A stretch of DNA of 64,000 nt, taken from Algisphaera agarilytica (GTDB taxonomy: Bacteria > Planctomycetota > Phycisphaerae > Phycisphaerales > Phycisphaeraceae). A model generated the notes under the pieces. The model searched no databases. It saw only the letters and a list, made by a program, of their open reading frames with translations, and was not told the origin of the DNA. Made by a program: the position numbers and the translations under genes. The stretch is taken from the NCBI RefSeq assembly GCF_014207595.1, contig NZ_JACHGY010000001.1, forward strand, positions 2,176,836 to 2,240,835. Direction: 5' to 3'. This document shows positions 46,776 through 55,914 of this stretch, one piece after another (positions within the stretch are counted from its first letter, which is position 1; each line of letters starts with the position of its first letter).

Positions 46776-47969
46776 TCATTTCGGGGCAGATTCGCCCGGC
46801 TGGACCTCGTATTTCAGATCGACCCAGACCAAGCGGTGGTCCGAGGCATCGATCCATCCGTGGCCGGTCTCATCCGGGGCGGGCCAGAAGACGCCGGCGT
46901 CGACCACCGTCCAGTCGTGGGTCGGCAGGACGTAGTCGACCCGCAGGTTGCCCGAGCCACGCGGCGGCTGGTCGCCCCAGTCCGCGGTGTCGAGGGCGGG
47001 GTCGGTCTGGTGCTCGGCGTTGATCCCGCCGTCGGCGAGCGCCTTTTCGACGCCGCCACGGCTGCGGGGCTGTGGGTCGGTGAACCGCCGGTTGTCCAAA
47101 AGCTGATCGATCGCCCCGGGGATCGATTCGCCATCGTTCGGGTCGGCGTTGAGGTCGCCCATGACCACGATGGGGCGGTGGAACTGATCGACGCTGCGGT
47201 TGCAGACCAAGGCGATCGCGCTGATCTCATCGAAGTTGCGTTTGCCGTTGCGGTCTTCGGGGCCATCAAACACCGGCGGGGTGGGGTGGCTGATGAATAC
47301 GGAGAACGCGGTGTCTTTGACGGTGAGCTGGAGCAGGACGTGGTTCTTCGAAGACAGCCGCAGCGTCTTCTGCGCCTCGACGGGGTAGTAGTCGTCGGGG
47401 AATGAATTCTTGGGGAACCGCTTCCACGGCCGGGTCTGCAGGTCGGTGACGACTTTGGCTTCGTCCTGGGCCTGGGAGAGCAGCAGCATGCCGTACTGCC
47501 CGGGGTACTCGCCCCAGCCGTGGGCGTCGGGCGCACCGCCGATCGTGCCGTCGCCGTTGAGGTCGAGGCCGGTGGGCAGGCCGGTGTTCACCTCGGGGGA
47601 ATAGGCGTGGGCAAACGTGATCGGCTCGGCCCCGTGTTGGGCCACGCCCAGGTAGTTCTTCTGGAACTGCTCGGCGAGTTGGCCGGTGGGGTCGTGATCG
47701 AACTCGTTGATCAAAAGCACATCCGGGCGGACCGTTTGGATGATCGCCGCGACCTTCTTGAGCTTCTCGTCATCCGGCGTAGACAGCCGTTGGGAAAGCT
47801 CTTCCGCGGTTTCGCCGGAGAGCGCCGCGTTGAACGTGGCGAAGCGGATGACCTCGGCGGGGTGTTCTTGGGTGGTTTGGGCCTGGAGGTCTACGCCGCA
47901 GAGGCTTGAGGCCAGAACCGAAAGCGAGCAGGCGAAGATCGCGGGCAGCGGCTTACGCGGGTTTCTCAT
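46776..47969 (-). CDS. Exported endonuclease/exonuclease/phosphatase-family protein
   Basis: A 397-residue protein with a signal peptide (about 1-30). The EEP fold is marked by RFATFNAAL (about 42-50), LLINEFDHD with the metal-binding Glu, VVMGDLNADPND (about 268-279), and the closing ASDHRLVWVDL. A calcium-loop-like DLNGDGTIGG insert occurs near residue 137. EEP proteins cleave nucleic acids, phosphoesters or phosphoinositides; exported versions may act in phosphate scavenging. The start overlaps the mscS stop by 17 bases. Confidence 0.88.
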   Translation of the reverse strand: MRNPRKPLPAIFACSLSVLASSLCGVDLQAQTTQEHPAEVIRFATFNAALSGETAEELSQRLSTPDDEKLKKVAAIIQTVRPDVLLINEFDHDPTGQLAEQFQKNYLGVAQHGAEPITFAHAYSPEVNTGLPTGLDLNGDGTIGGAPDAHGWGEYPGQYGMLLLSQAQDEAKVVTDLQTRPWKRFPKNSFPDDYYPVEAQKTLRLSSKNHVLLQLTVKDTAFSVFISHPTPPVFDGPEDRNGKRNFDEISAIALVCNRSVDQFHRPIVVMGDLNADPNDGESIPGAIDQLLDNRRFTDPQPRSRGGVEKALADGGINAEHQTDPALDTADWGDQPPRGSGNLRVDYVLPTHDWTVVDAGVFWPAPDETGHGWIDASDHRLVWVDLKYEVQPGESAPK

Positions 47970-49866
47970 CGTCTTTCTCGGGGTCGAGGGTTTCGTTGCC
48001 GGCCTCGTCGAGCGGGGTCGGGCCGACCTGGCCGTAGGTTTGCGGGCCGGGGATTTCGGTCTGCCAGGACTGGTTGGCGATGACCGCCTGGGCGGCGCGG
48101 ATGCCGCTGATCATGGACCGGCGGTCGGTCATGGAGGTGGGCTTGTCGTGCGTGGGCTGGTGCTCCTCGCCTTCCTGCAGCTTGGGCGGGTGCTCTTCCT
48201 TAAATAGATGCACCGTTTGCGTCGGGAAGGCGAACTTCACGCCGAGCGTGTCGGCCAGGCGGACGATGTCGATGAACAGCCGTTCGCGTTCGCGCAGCTC
48301 GGTGTTCCAGTCGGGCACCTCGAAGAACATGTAGAGCAGCACGTCCATGCTGCTGGCCGACCACTGGTGCATCCAGACCTGGTAGTAGTCTTTGCGGGTG
48401 TAGGGGTGGGTGCGGATGAGCTCGCGGATGCCTTCGGTGAAGGCTATGAGCTTGTCGGGGGGCGTGTCGTACTGGACGCCCAGGTGGGTTTTCCATCGGC
48501 GGTACTGGCGGCGGCCGTAGTTGTCGACCTTGGCGCGGACGAGCGTGGAGTTGGGCACGGTGACCTGCGAGTTGTAGAACGTCCGGATCCGGGTGCTGCG
48601 GAAGCCCACGTCTTCGACGGTGCCCTCGACGTCGTCGATGACCACCCAATCGCCGACGCCGAAGGGGCGGTCCAGGAGCACCGCGACGCTGCCGAAGAAG
48701 TTCTCGATGGTGTCTTTGGCGGCGAAGGCGAAGGCGATTCCGCCGATGCCCAGCGACGCGATCATCGGGCCGATGGGGATGCTCAGGGCCTCGGCGCCGT
48801 AGATCGTGCCGATGACGATGATGAAGATCTTGATGGCCCGGCGGATGAGCGGGATGAGGATGTCGTCGAACTTGGTCTTGGTCCGCCGGGCGCGGGAGGC
48901 GACGATTTCCGCCACGAGATCGACGATCCGCCACGCCGCCCAGGTGCCCGCAAGGACAGTCCATACCGCGGCGGCTCCGTAGAGGAGTTCGTGGGCGTCA
49001 TTGGGCAGGCCCAGCAATCGCATCGCCAGCAGCCAGATCAGACCCGCCACGAACAGACCAACCGGGCGGCCGGCGACGGCGATGGAGTCGGCGTGTTCCT
49101 GCCCCCGGCGTCGGCCGATCTGTTGCACCACGATCACGCGCCAGCCGACCCGCAGAATGCGGTCCACCACGACCCCGATCAGGATCAGGACGAGGATGCC
49201 GATCCACTGCCAGTACTTGATCCGCAGCCACTGCTGGCTGACCAGCGAGGCGGGGATGTAACGCTCGAGCACCGAGCTGTAGGCGTTGTCCACCGTTTGG
49301 AGCCGGCCCTTGGCGACCGCTTTGCGGTGCAAGGCGGGCAGCTGTCGCAGGGTGTCGGCACTGAATAGCCAATCGCCCGAGGCCACGCGGTCGAAGGTGA
49401 TGTTCTCGGATTCGAGCTCGAACTTGCGGGCGAGGTTGGCGTCGTCTTCATTGAACGGGCGGGGGAAGAAGACCGAGCTGACTTGGCCAGGCTCGATGGA
49501 CTCGGCGTCGTCGAGGGTGGCGAACTCCACCCAGCGGACCCGGTCGAGTACCTCAAGCAGTTGCTCGGCCCGCTGCTTGGCGGCGTAGTCGTCGGCGCGG
49601 AGGTCGGCCGCCTCGAGATCGAAACACGCCAAGACCGTGGGCCAGTACTCGTTCGACCCGTCGCGCACCGCGTGGATCGCGCCGAGGTAGGTCTGCATCG
49701 TCGCCCGGGGTGAGTCGTAGGCGACCGGCACGGGGCCGTTGGCCGTGGGGATGGTGTTTACGGCGGGTGGGGCGGTCGTTTCCTGCGGCTGCGCCGGCAA
49801 GGTGGAGACCACGACGCAGCACCAGCAGCCGATCAGCCACCAGAGTGTTGGGCGAGACAGTTTCAT
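47953..49866 (-). CDS. MscS-family mechanosensitive ion channel, large type
   Basis: A 637-residue channel. The ATG at 49866 opens a signal peptide (about 1-26); a periplasmic region (about 30-215) precedes four or five helices and the MscS core (about 390-590): IASLGIGGIAFAFAAKDTIENFFGS, the pore helix TM3, then the beta domain with VIDDVEGTVEDVGFRSTRIRT. Larger size than E. coli MscS (286) puts it in the YbdG/MscK-like range. It protects against hypo-osmotic shock. It overlaps the EEP gene by 17 bases, so the two are probably co-translated. Confidence 0.9.
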   Translation of the reverse strand: MKLSRPTLWWLIGCWCCVVVSTLPAQPQETTAPPAVNTIPTANGPVPVAYDSPRATMQTYLGAIHAVRDGSNEYWPTVLACFDLEAADLRADDYAAKQRAEQLLEVLDRVRWVEFATLDDAESIEPGQVSSVFFPRPFNEDDANLARKFELESENITFDRVASGDWLFSADTLRQLPALHRKAVAKGRLQTVDNAYSSVLERYIPASLVSQQWLRIKYWQWIGILVLILIGVVVDRILRVGWRVIVVQQIGRRRGQEHADSIAVAGRPVGLFVAGLIWLLAMRLLGLPNDAHELLYGAAAVWTVLAGTWAAWRIVDLVAEIVASRARRTKTKFDDILIPLIRRAIKIFIIVIGTIYGAEALSIPIGPMIASLGIGGIAFAFAAKDTIENFFGSVAVLLDRPFGVGDWVVIDDVEGTVEDVGFRSTRIRTFYNSQVTVPNSTLVRAKVDNYGRRQYRRWKTHLGVQYDTPPDKLIAFTEGIRELIRTHPYTRKDYYQVWMHQWSASSMDVLLYMFFEVPDWNTELRERERLFIDIVRLADTLGVKFAFPTQTVHLFKEEHPPKLQEGEEHQPTHDKPTSMTDRRSMISGIRAAQAVIANQSWQTEIPGPQTYGQVGPTPLDEAGNETLDPEKDDEKPA

Positions 49867-49909
49867 GTTGGTTGAGGTTACCGGATCACGCCGGCTGGGC
49901 AACGTTGGG

Positions 49910-50206
49910 TCAGCGCTGCATGACCCGCACGTTCTCGCGGAGCTCGTCCCCGGGCATGGCGGGCTGTTTGCTGGAACCTCCGCCCAGGCCGGCGAACCAC
50001 CCCCCGATACCGGCAATCACCGAGGCCACGGCATACACCACCAACCCCACCGCCAGACCCGCCAGCAGAGCCAGAACCACCGGCACCACGACCACCAGGG
50101 CTCCACAGAACAGGGCGGCCATGGTCGGCCAGGCCGGCTTGCCGCCGACACGCTCGTAGACGCTGCTGAAGCGGGGGTCCTGATTGAGGAAGACTTTCCA
50201 GCTCAT
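49910..50206 (-). CDS. Small two-helix membrane protein
   Basis: A 98-residue protein with an N-terminal cytoplasmic segment, a long hydrophobic stretch (about 28-70) that would cross the membrane twice, a Gly-rich loop and a polar tail. It lies 43 bases upstream of mscS on the same strand. No family recognised. Confidence 0.6.
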   Translation of the reverse strand: MSWKVFLNQDPRFSSVYERVGGKPAWPTMAALFCGALVVVVPVVLALLAGLAVGLVVYAVASVIAGIGGWFAGLGGGSSKQPAMPGDELRENVRVMQR

Positions 50207-50429
50207 GCAGCCATCGTAGACCCCGTTCGTACGCCTCTCAAGCCCGATTCGCAGATTTGAGTTTGCTCAAACTGACGGTTGGGCCGGTTGTGACGGCAGG
50301 GTTGCTCCGGAAATCCCCGAGACGGGGCCGCGGGGTTAATTCTTCGACAGCGGGCGTCGATACCTCAGCCAGAGAGTCCAGGCCCTCGGTTCGGGTCTGG
50401 GAGCTCCTCGGAAGAGAGGAAAGATCCAT

Positions 50430-51368
50430 ATGTCACAAGCATCCGCCGATACCGAACTCACCCCCAAGGCTCCCGAGGGCGCTCCCGCCGGCTCGGCCGA
50501 TACCAGTTCGGCCGCCGCCATCCAGGAAAACGTCCAGTCTGCGATCAAAGAGATCAGCCACATCGCCACCCTCCCCGAGGTGACGATGAAGATTATCAAG
50601 CTGGTCGAAGACCCCGACTCCACCGCCCAGGACCTCAACAAGGTCATCAGCAACGACCCCGCGCTGGGTGCCCGCATCCTCAAGGTCGTGAACTCCGCGT
50701 TCTACGGCCTGCCCGGACAGATCGGCAGCATCAACCGCGCCATCGTCCTGCTGGGCCTTAACGCCGTGAAGAATATCGCCATCGCCGCGTCGCTGGCCAA
50801 GCTGTTCCGCGGCGGCAAGATCAGCAACAACTTCGACGCCCGCGACCTGTGGCAACACTCGATCGCCACCGCCGCCGCGACGCGTCTGCTCAGCAACAAG
50901 TGCGGCCTGGGCCTGCCCGACGAGGCCTTCCTCGCAGGCCTGATCCACGACATCGGCATCATGGTCGAGATCCAAGCCCGCCGTCCGAAGTTCATCGAAG
51001 CGCTGGCCATGGTCGAAGAACAGGGCTGCACCCTGCGTGAAGCCGAGTTCGCCTGCATCGGTGCGACCCACGAGATGTTCGGGGCCGGCCTCTGCAAGCT
51101 CTGGAAGTTCCCCGTGTCCTTCCAATACGTCACCGGCTTCCACCACCACCCGATGGACCTGGCCGAGAACAACCGCACCCTCGCCTGCCTGACGCATGTG
51201 GCCGACCACATCGCTGGCAAGATGGAGCTGGGCTTCGCTCACGACGTGAAGCTCGACGCCCCCATCTCCAGCGAGATCATGCAGCACCTGAACCTGAACG
51301 CGACCGACATCGACGAAGTCGCCGAACAGCTCCCCGAAGCCATGGACGAAGCCCAAGGCATTTTCTAA
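50430..51368 (+). CDS. HDOD-domain signalling protein
   Basis: A 312-residue protein dominated by one HDOD domain (about 45-250), a non-catalytic HD relative. Hallmarks: LPEVTMKIIKLVEDPDSTAQDLNKVISNDPALGARILKVVNSAFYGL and the GLIHDIGIM segment that aligns with the HD motif. It starts behind AGAGGAA. HDOD proteins act as scaffolds in c-di-GMP or chemosensory pathways in several bacteria; no catalytic signalling domain is fused here. A terminator follows. Confidence 0.92.
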   Translation: MSQASADTELTPKAPEGAPAGSADTSSAAAIQENVQSAIKEISHIATLPEVTMKIIKLVEDPDSTAQDLNKVISNDPALGARILKVVNSAFYGLPGQIGSINRAIVLLGLNAVKNIAIAASLAKLFRGGKISNNFDARDLWQHSIATAAATRLLSNKCGLGLPDEAFLAGLIHDIGIMVEIQARRPKFIEALAMVEEQGCTLREAEFACIGATHEMFGAGLCKLWKFPVSFQYVTGFHHHPMDLAENNRTLACLTHVADHIAGKMELGFAHDVKLDAPISSEIMQHLNLNATDIDEVAEQLPEAMDEAQGIF

Positions 51369-51432
51369 GTCAGCCTTGGCGGCAAGACCGCAGGTTTCGC
51401 CCCCCAACCCCGATCTCTCTTTTCCCTCCGGG

Positions 51433-51461
51433 CGACGGCACGCAAGTGTCGTCGTCTTTTA
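51433..51461 (+). terminator. Rho-independent terminator after the HDOD gene
   Basis: A 9-bp stem (one G-T pair) cgacggcac (51433-51441) / gtgtcgtcg (51446-51454), a gcaa loop and a T-rich tract from 51455. It lies 65 bases after the HDOD stop. Confidence 0.85.
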
Positions 51462-51659
51462 TTATGCGCGGTTATCAAACGGACATCAATCACCCAGGCG
51501 CGGCCCCGACTGACACATTGCTTGCGAACTATTCAAAATCGTTTAACGCGTTGTTTGCATGATCGCGACAGTCGATCCGTATCTTTTCAGTCAACATGAA
51601 TTCGGTGGGTGGTTTCGTCGGTCTAACGTCACGTTTGAGTTTGTGATTGAGGGTACGAG

Positions 51660-52046
51660 GTGTTGACGCCACTTGATTATGGGGTCGAGGATGGGGACCA
51701 CACGCCGCTGTGTGTGGGTCGGATCACGGTCCACCCCGAGAGCTACGAGGTCTACGTGGACCGCGAAAGGGTCGAGCTCACGCTGACCCAGTTCCGCCTG
51801 ATCCACGCGATGGCCAAGCGCCCCGGCTGGGTGGTCTCGGCCGAGCAATTCAACCGCCGATTCGGCCAGCCCTCTCGAGAAGCCCCGGCGACCAACGCCA
51901 ACATCAAGCATCACATCGCCGCACTGAGGCGGAAGCTCGGCCCCGGGGCCGTGCAAGTTCAGACCGTCCGCGGTCAGGGTTATCGATTGACCGAAAGTTC
52001 CCCGACGCATCGCGGAGAGATTCACGCCGATCAATCGGATTCGTAA
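51660..52046 (+). CDS. DNA-binding-only winged-helix regulator (OmpR/PhoB C-terminal type)
   Basis: A 128-residue protein made of a single Trans_reg_C domain: a four-strand sheet (residues 17-38), LTLTQFRLIHAMAKRPGWVVSAEQF (helices 1-2), the recognition region NANIKHHIAALRRKL, and wing VQTVRGQGYRL. It lacks a receiver domain, so it cannot be a normal two-component regulator; it may act with ToxR/CadC-like logic or under unknown control. GTG start. It directs the downstream pseudopilin and PEP-CTERM genes by position only (inference). Confidence 0.85.
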   Translation: MLTPLDYGVEDGDHTPLCVGRITVHPESYEVYVDRERVELTLTQFRLIHAMAKRPGWVVSAEQFNRRFGQPSREAPATNANIKHHIAALRRKLGPGAVQVQTVRGQGYRLTESSPTHRGEIHADQSDS

Positions 52047-52128
52047 TTCAACGCTAGCGTCTCTGCGACCATCGAGCATAACACTGTGCCTTCACCCGAT
52101 ATTTCCCTTATACCTGGAGCCCACGCCC

Positions 52129-53157
52129 ATGCTGGCGACCCGTAACTCGAACCGTTTCCACGCATTCACTTTGATCGAATTGCTTGTTGTTATTTCGATT
52201 ATCGCACTTTTGATCGGAATTCTCCTTCCCGCCTTGGGGGGTGCTCGTAGCGAGGCGCGTGCGATCGCGTGTGCCTCGAACATGCGCCAGGTTGCGATTG
52301 CCATGCAGGGATACACCGTCGAATCCAAGGAGTATCTTCCCGCTTCTTACTACTACCCACCCAACCCGTGGGACGGCGGGGAAACGATGTCAACTGACTG
52401 GAACCTTGTCGAGCAGGCTGGATCAAATCCTGCAGAAGGTTATATGCACTGGTCATATCTGCTGCTTGCCAGCTCCGGCGGATCGCTTGCTCTGGAGGCA
52501 TTTGCGTGCCCGGAGATGGAAAGGCGCGGCCACCCCGCTACCAACGCAAGGGACGGCGCATCTACTCCAGGCGGATACACCCCCGCCTATGCAGGAACCG
52601 TGGACCGGCAGGTGGATGTGCTGGCATACACCGCTAGCGAAATCGTGATCCCACGTAATAAATTTTTTCCTGCCGGCTCGGCTCCAATGCAGAGTAATCG
52701 ACAGGTCCGCGCTTCCGAAATTATCTCGGCAAGTGAGACCATCATGGTGACAGAATTCGTTGATAGCTACACCGGCATCTCGGATGCATCCGGTATCTCC
52801 AAGAGCCACCGTCCTGTGAACCCGGTGAACGGCGCATCAAGCGGAACCCTGGGGGCTGGTGATTCGGTTGCCGCGTTGGCGGGCGATGTCTTCAACGGCA
52901 AATTGCTCTGGTCCGATACGTCGAACTTTGGTCTTACCGACGAGGCAACGCACCTGAATCCGGGCGGCTTCCTTGAGGGGCCGAACCAAGTGGGCCGCCA
53001 CCACCCCGGTGGGGATGAATTGGGGGGGACGGCCAACTTTGCTCGTGTTGACGGCAGTACTTTCCGTGACACGATTGCGGAAAAGCAATGGGGCGCGAAG
53101 TTCTATGCCGCGACGGGCTCTCCGGAGTTCTCTTTCCTGGGGGCCGATTTCGAATAA
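52129..53157 (+). CDS. Pseudopilin with prepilin-type cleavage site and H-X9-DG-like motif
   Basis: A 342-residue protein. The prepilin signal is RFHA|FTLIELLVVISIIALLIGILLPAL, shown here in parts, with Glu at +5 but Ala instead of the usual Gly before the cleavage point. After the helical stalk comes a C-terminal domain with RHHPGGDELGGTANFARVDGS, similar to the H-X9-DG motif of planctomycete pseudopilins. GGAG lies upstream. Codon usage is less GC-biased than in neighbours. It would be processed by a prepilin peptidase and assembled or secreted by a type II/IV machinery such as the one at the left end of the window (inference). Confidence 0.88.
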   Translation: MLATRNSNRFHAFTLIELLVVISIIALLIGILLPALGGARSEARAIACASNMRQVAIAMQGYTVESKEYLPASYYYPPNPWDGGETMSTDWNLVEQAGSNPAEGYMHWSYLLLASSGGSLALEAFACPEMERRGHPATNARDGASTPGGYTPAYAGTVDRQVDVLAYTASEIVIPRNKFFPAGSAPMQSNRQVRASEIISASETIMVTEFVDSYTGISDASGISKSHRPVNPVNGASSGTLGAGDSVAALAGDVFNGKLLWSDTSNFGLTDEATHLNPGGFLEGPNQVGRHHPGGDELGGTANFARVDGSTFRDTIAEKQWGAKFYAATGSPEFSFLGADFE

Positions 53158-53252
53158 CCGTTCGGTGCTTTATTCATCACTGCGGTCGGTGTGTGCCGGC
53201 CGGATAAATGTTGTTTGTGATCAAGTGTTTGATTGATGGAGGCAGGATAATC

Positions 53253-55832
53253 ATGCAGAAGTATCGTATCGTCAAGTTCAGTACGGCAGCTCTTTTGGCC
53301 GCTGTATTCGCATCTGAATCTTCGGCCCAATTCAGCATTGGGACCAAGACCAATGAAGTCAACACCACCGGCGCTACCCTGTTCCGTGGCTTTTTCGAAG
53401 CCAATGCTCAGGGTAACGACGCGATCGATCTCGATGGCGATGGTGTTGTTACCGACCTCTCGGTCCCCACCCTCGATAACGTGTTCGGCTCGACCTTTAA
53501 CGTGCAATCCCGTGGTATCGGCTCGGGCAACGGCTTCCAGGAACTCGTTGACTTAGGTTACAACAACGGCGCGGGCGCAGCCTGGTCCAGCGGCAACTAC
53601 AACTCCAACGACTACGCGACCCTTAACTCCGTCGCGGCGACCCCCAGCTCGTCGTTCACCGGCGATGTCTACTTCGACATGTCTGCGGTCGACGTTCCCT
53701 CGGCTTGGTTCGTGACCGACACCCGCGCCGGCGCGAAGTGGGACAATTCGCCTTTCGATAACACGGGCAACGCTCCCCGTGCCGGTTACGGCAACAACGC
53801 GATCCAATCCAACATCAACATCTTCTCCGAAGGCGGAACGGGCGCTGCGGGTCAGAGCCAGAAGCTCAAGAGCCTGACCCCCACCGGCGGTGGCGGCACG
53901 ACGCTCAACCTCAACCAAGGCAACCCCGACGCCCAGACGCTGTTCGACACCGAAATCGCCTGGACCCCCATCGGCGTGTTTGCCAACTACGGGGCTCAAG
54001 TCGACTCGAACGGCTCCGCCGCCGGCGGTGAAGGTGAAGTCCGCAAGACCACCCTGCAGCACGGCTACGTGACCGGCCGAACCGAAACCGGTGAAAACCT
54101 CGGCTTCGTCGCTCGTGACTCGGGTTCGGGTACCCGCAACGGCTTCGCCAACTCGATCGGTGTCGACCCCTCGTGGGCCGGCGGAGACAACGTGGGGCAA
54201 AAGAACGGCTCGGGTGATTCGCAATTCGACCGCCTCGGCCCCGAATTCCAACCGACCCACAAGGGCGGTTCGTCGCGGATGGAAGGCACCGTCCAGAACT
54301 TCCGTCTCGCGGTCGGCTACTCCGGCCTCGCCGACGGCCTGGGCAGCAACAGCCGCGCCGGGGACGACTCGGTCGACGGCGATTACCAGCTCCTCGCCGT
54401 GGGTAACGACACCATGGCCGACTGGCTCAACAGCTACGTGTTCCCCAAGCTGGGCACCTCGGTCGCGAACGCCTCGTCCAACAACGTGGTCTTCAACGGC
54501 GACCCCAACGCCGCGCTGGCCGGCACGCCCGGTGACTTTCTCGCCCAGTCGTTCGCTCTGGTTCCCGCGGTGGAAGCTCTTCCCGATACCTCGGATACCG
54601 ACCAGTTTGTCGCCAACGGTGACTTCAGCCCGGCCCTGTCCGGCCCCGGCGGTGTCTACGATCTCGACCCCAGCCTGCTGCCCACCGACAACATCACCAC
54701 CGGGTACGGCCCGACCGCCAGCAACGGCAACCGTTACGGCAAGTATTCTGACCGCACCGACATCTCCGGCGGCGGCTTCAGCGTCACCACCTACACCGAC
54801 GGCACCGACGGTACCGTGGGCTACATCGCCAACGACGGCACGGTCCTGACCGAGGGAGGCTCGATGTTCGCGGGCAACGCGTATGCCGACCGCAACGCGA
54901 TCGCGGGTGACTTCGACGACGACGGCGACCGCGACAAGGACGACATCGCTTCGATGGTCAACGCTTACGAAAACAGCGGCGCTAAGGGTGCGGCGGCTGC
55001 TGTGGACGCCTTCGGCAACACCATCAACAGCCGCGATGCTCTGGCGGCTGGCGACGCCGAAGCCTCGCTGGAATTGCTCGGCGACTTCAACGGCGACGGC
55101 AGCTTCACCGCTGAAGACGTCCGCTACGGTGCGGACGGCCTCTTCAACCAGGGCCGCAGCGGTGAGCAACTCGATCGTAAGCAGAACTTCATCGATGTTG
55201 ATAACGCTTCGACTTCCGGCAACCTCTTTGCCACCACCCTCGCCACCGGTAAGGCTTACGCCGCCGGTGACAGCCGTGGTGACGTAGCCGGCAGTGGCTT
55301 CCAGGCTCGCGGTTGGGCCCCCCAAGGATTCGACGGCACGGTGGATGCCCAGGACATCGACTACGTCTTCGATCAGTTTGTGGGTAACAGCTTCGTGACC
55401 GATGGCGTTGCGAACTGGGCCGACCTGGATGAAGCCGCGGGCTTCGATCTCTCGGCCGACATGGACGGCGATCTCGATGTTGACCAAGACGACGTGACCG
55501 AACTCGTGACCGAAATCCTCGGCACGTTCTTCGGCGACGCGAACCTCACTGGTGAAGTCGACTTCCTGGACGTCAGCATCATCTCGGCGAACTTCAACCA
55601 GACCGGTGTGGGCTGGGCACAGGGTGACTTCAACGGCGACGGTGTCGTTGACTTCCTGGACGTCAGCATCGTGTCAGTGAACTTTAACGCGGGTGTCGGT
55701 GCCGCGGCCGAAGCGTTTGCTTCGTTCGGCATCGACGCATCGTCGGTCATCCCCGAACCCACCACCTTTGTCTTCACCGCCCTGGGCGGTCTGACCCTGA
55801 TCGGTCGTCGTCGCTCGTCGCGTCGCGCCTGA
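53253..55832 (+). CDS. PstS-like binding-protein fold fused to dockerin-like repeats and PEP-CTERM
   Basis: An 859-residue exported protein; the ATG at 53253 follows GGAGG and opens a signal peptide (1-25). Residues 35-380 match, in order, PstS-type binding-protein landmarks: GATLF (40-44), GIGSGNGFQELV (88-99), a ligand-loop DSGSGTRNGF (289-298) and AVGYSGL (353-359). The later part holds calcium-loop (dockerin/EF-hand-like) motifs at about 551, 610 and a pair at 762-810, including an exact 21-base duplication. The end VIPEPTTF - helix - RRR is a PEP-CTERM sorting signal (from residue 833). Ligand-binding is inferred from the fold; phosphate is only one possibility. Confidence 0.7.
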   Translation: MQKYRIVKFSTAALLAAVFASESSAQFSIGTKTNEVNTTGATLFRGFFEANAQGNDAIDLDGDGVVTDLSVPTLDNVFGSTFNVQSRGIGSGNGFQELVDLGYNNGAGAAWSSGNYNSNDYATLNSVAATPSSSFTGDVYFDMSAVDVPSAWFVTDTRAGAKWDNSPFDNTGNAPRAGYGNNAIQSNINIFSEGGTGAAGQSQKLKSLTPTGGGGTTLNLNQGNPDAQTLFDTEIAWTPIGVFANYGAQVDSNGSAAGGEGEVRKTTLQHGYVTGRTETGENLGFVARDSGSGTRNGFANSIGVDPSWAGGDNVGQKNGSGDSQFDRLGPEFQPTHKGGSSRMEGTVQNFRLAVGYSGLADGLGSNSRAGDDSVDGDYQLLAVGNDTMADWLNSYVFPKLGTSVANASSNNVVFNGDPNAALAGTPGDFLAQSFALVPAVEALPDTSDTDQFVANGDFSPALSGPGGVYDLDPSLLPTDNITTGYGPTASNGNRYGKYSDRTDISGGGFSVTTYTDGTDGTVGYIANDGTVLTEGGSMFAGNAYADRNAIAGDFDDDGDRDKDDIASMVNAYENSGAKGAAAAVDAFGNTINSRDALAAGDAEASLELLGDFNGDGSFTAEDVRYGADGLFNQGRSGEQLDRKQNFIDVDNASTSGNLFATTLATGKAYAAGDSRGDVAGSGFQARGWAPQGFDGTVDAQDIDYVFDQFVGNSFVTDGVANWADLDEAAGFDLSADMDGDLDVDQDDVTELVTEILGTFFGDANLTGEVDFLDVSIISANFNQTGVGWAQGDFNGDGVVDFLDVSIVSVNFNAGVGAAAEAFASFGIDASSVIPEPTTFVFTALGGLTLIGRRRSSRRA

Positions 55833-55847
55833 TGACATCGCAAACAT

Positions 55848-55878
55848 GCCGGGCGGCCGATTGGCTCGGCCGCCCGGC
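55848..55878 (+). other. Strong intercistronic hairpin between the two PEP-CTERM genes
   Basis: A perfect 13-bp GC-rich stem gccgggcggccga (55848-55860) / tcggccgcccggc (55866-55878) with a 5-base loop. A T tract does not follow directly. It may limit read-through or stabilise the upstream message, giving different expression levels of the two exported proteins. Confidence 0.65.
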
Positions 55879-55914
55879 CCACTTAGTTAACCCCTTTATT
55901 TGGAGAGAATGGAT

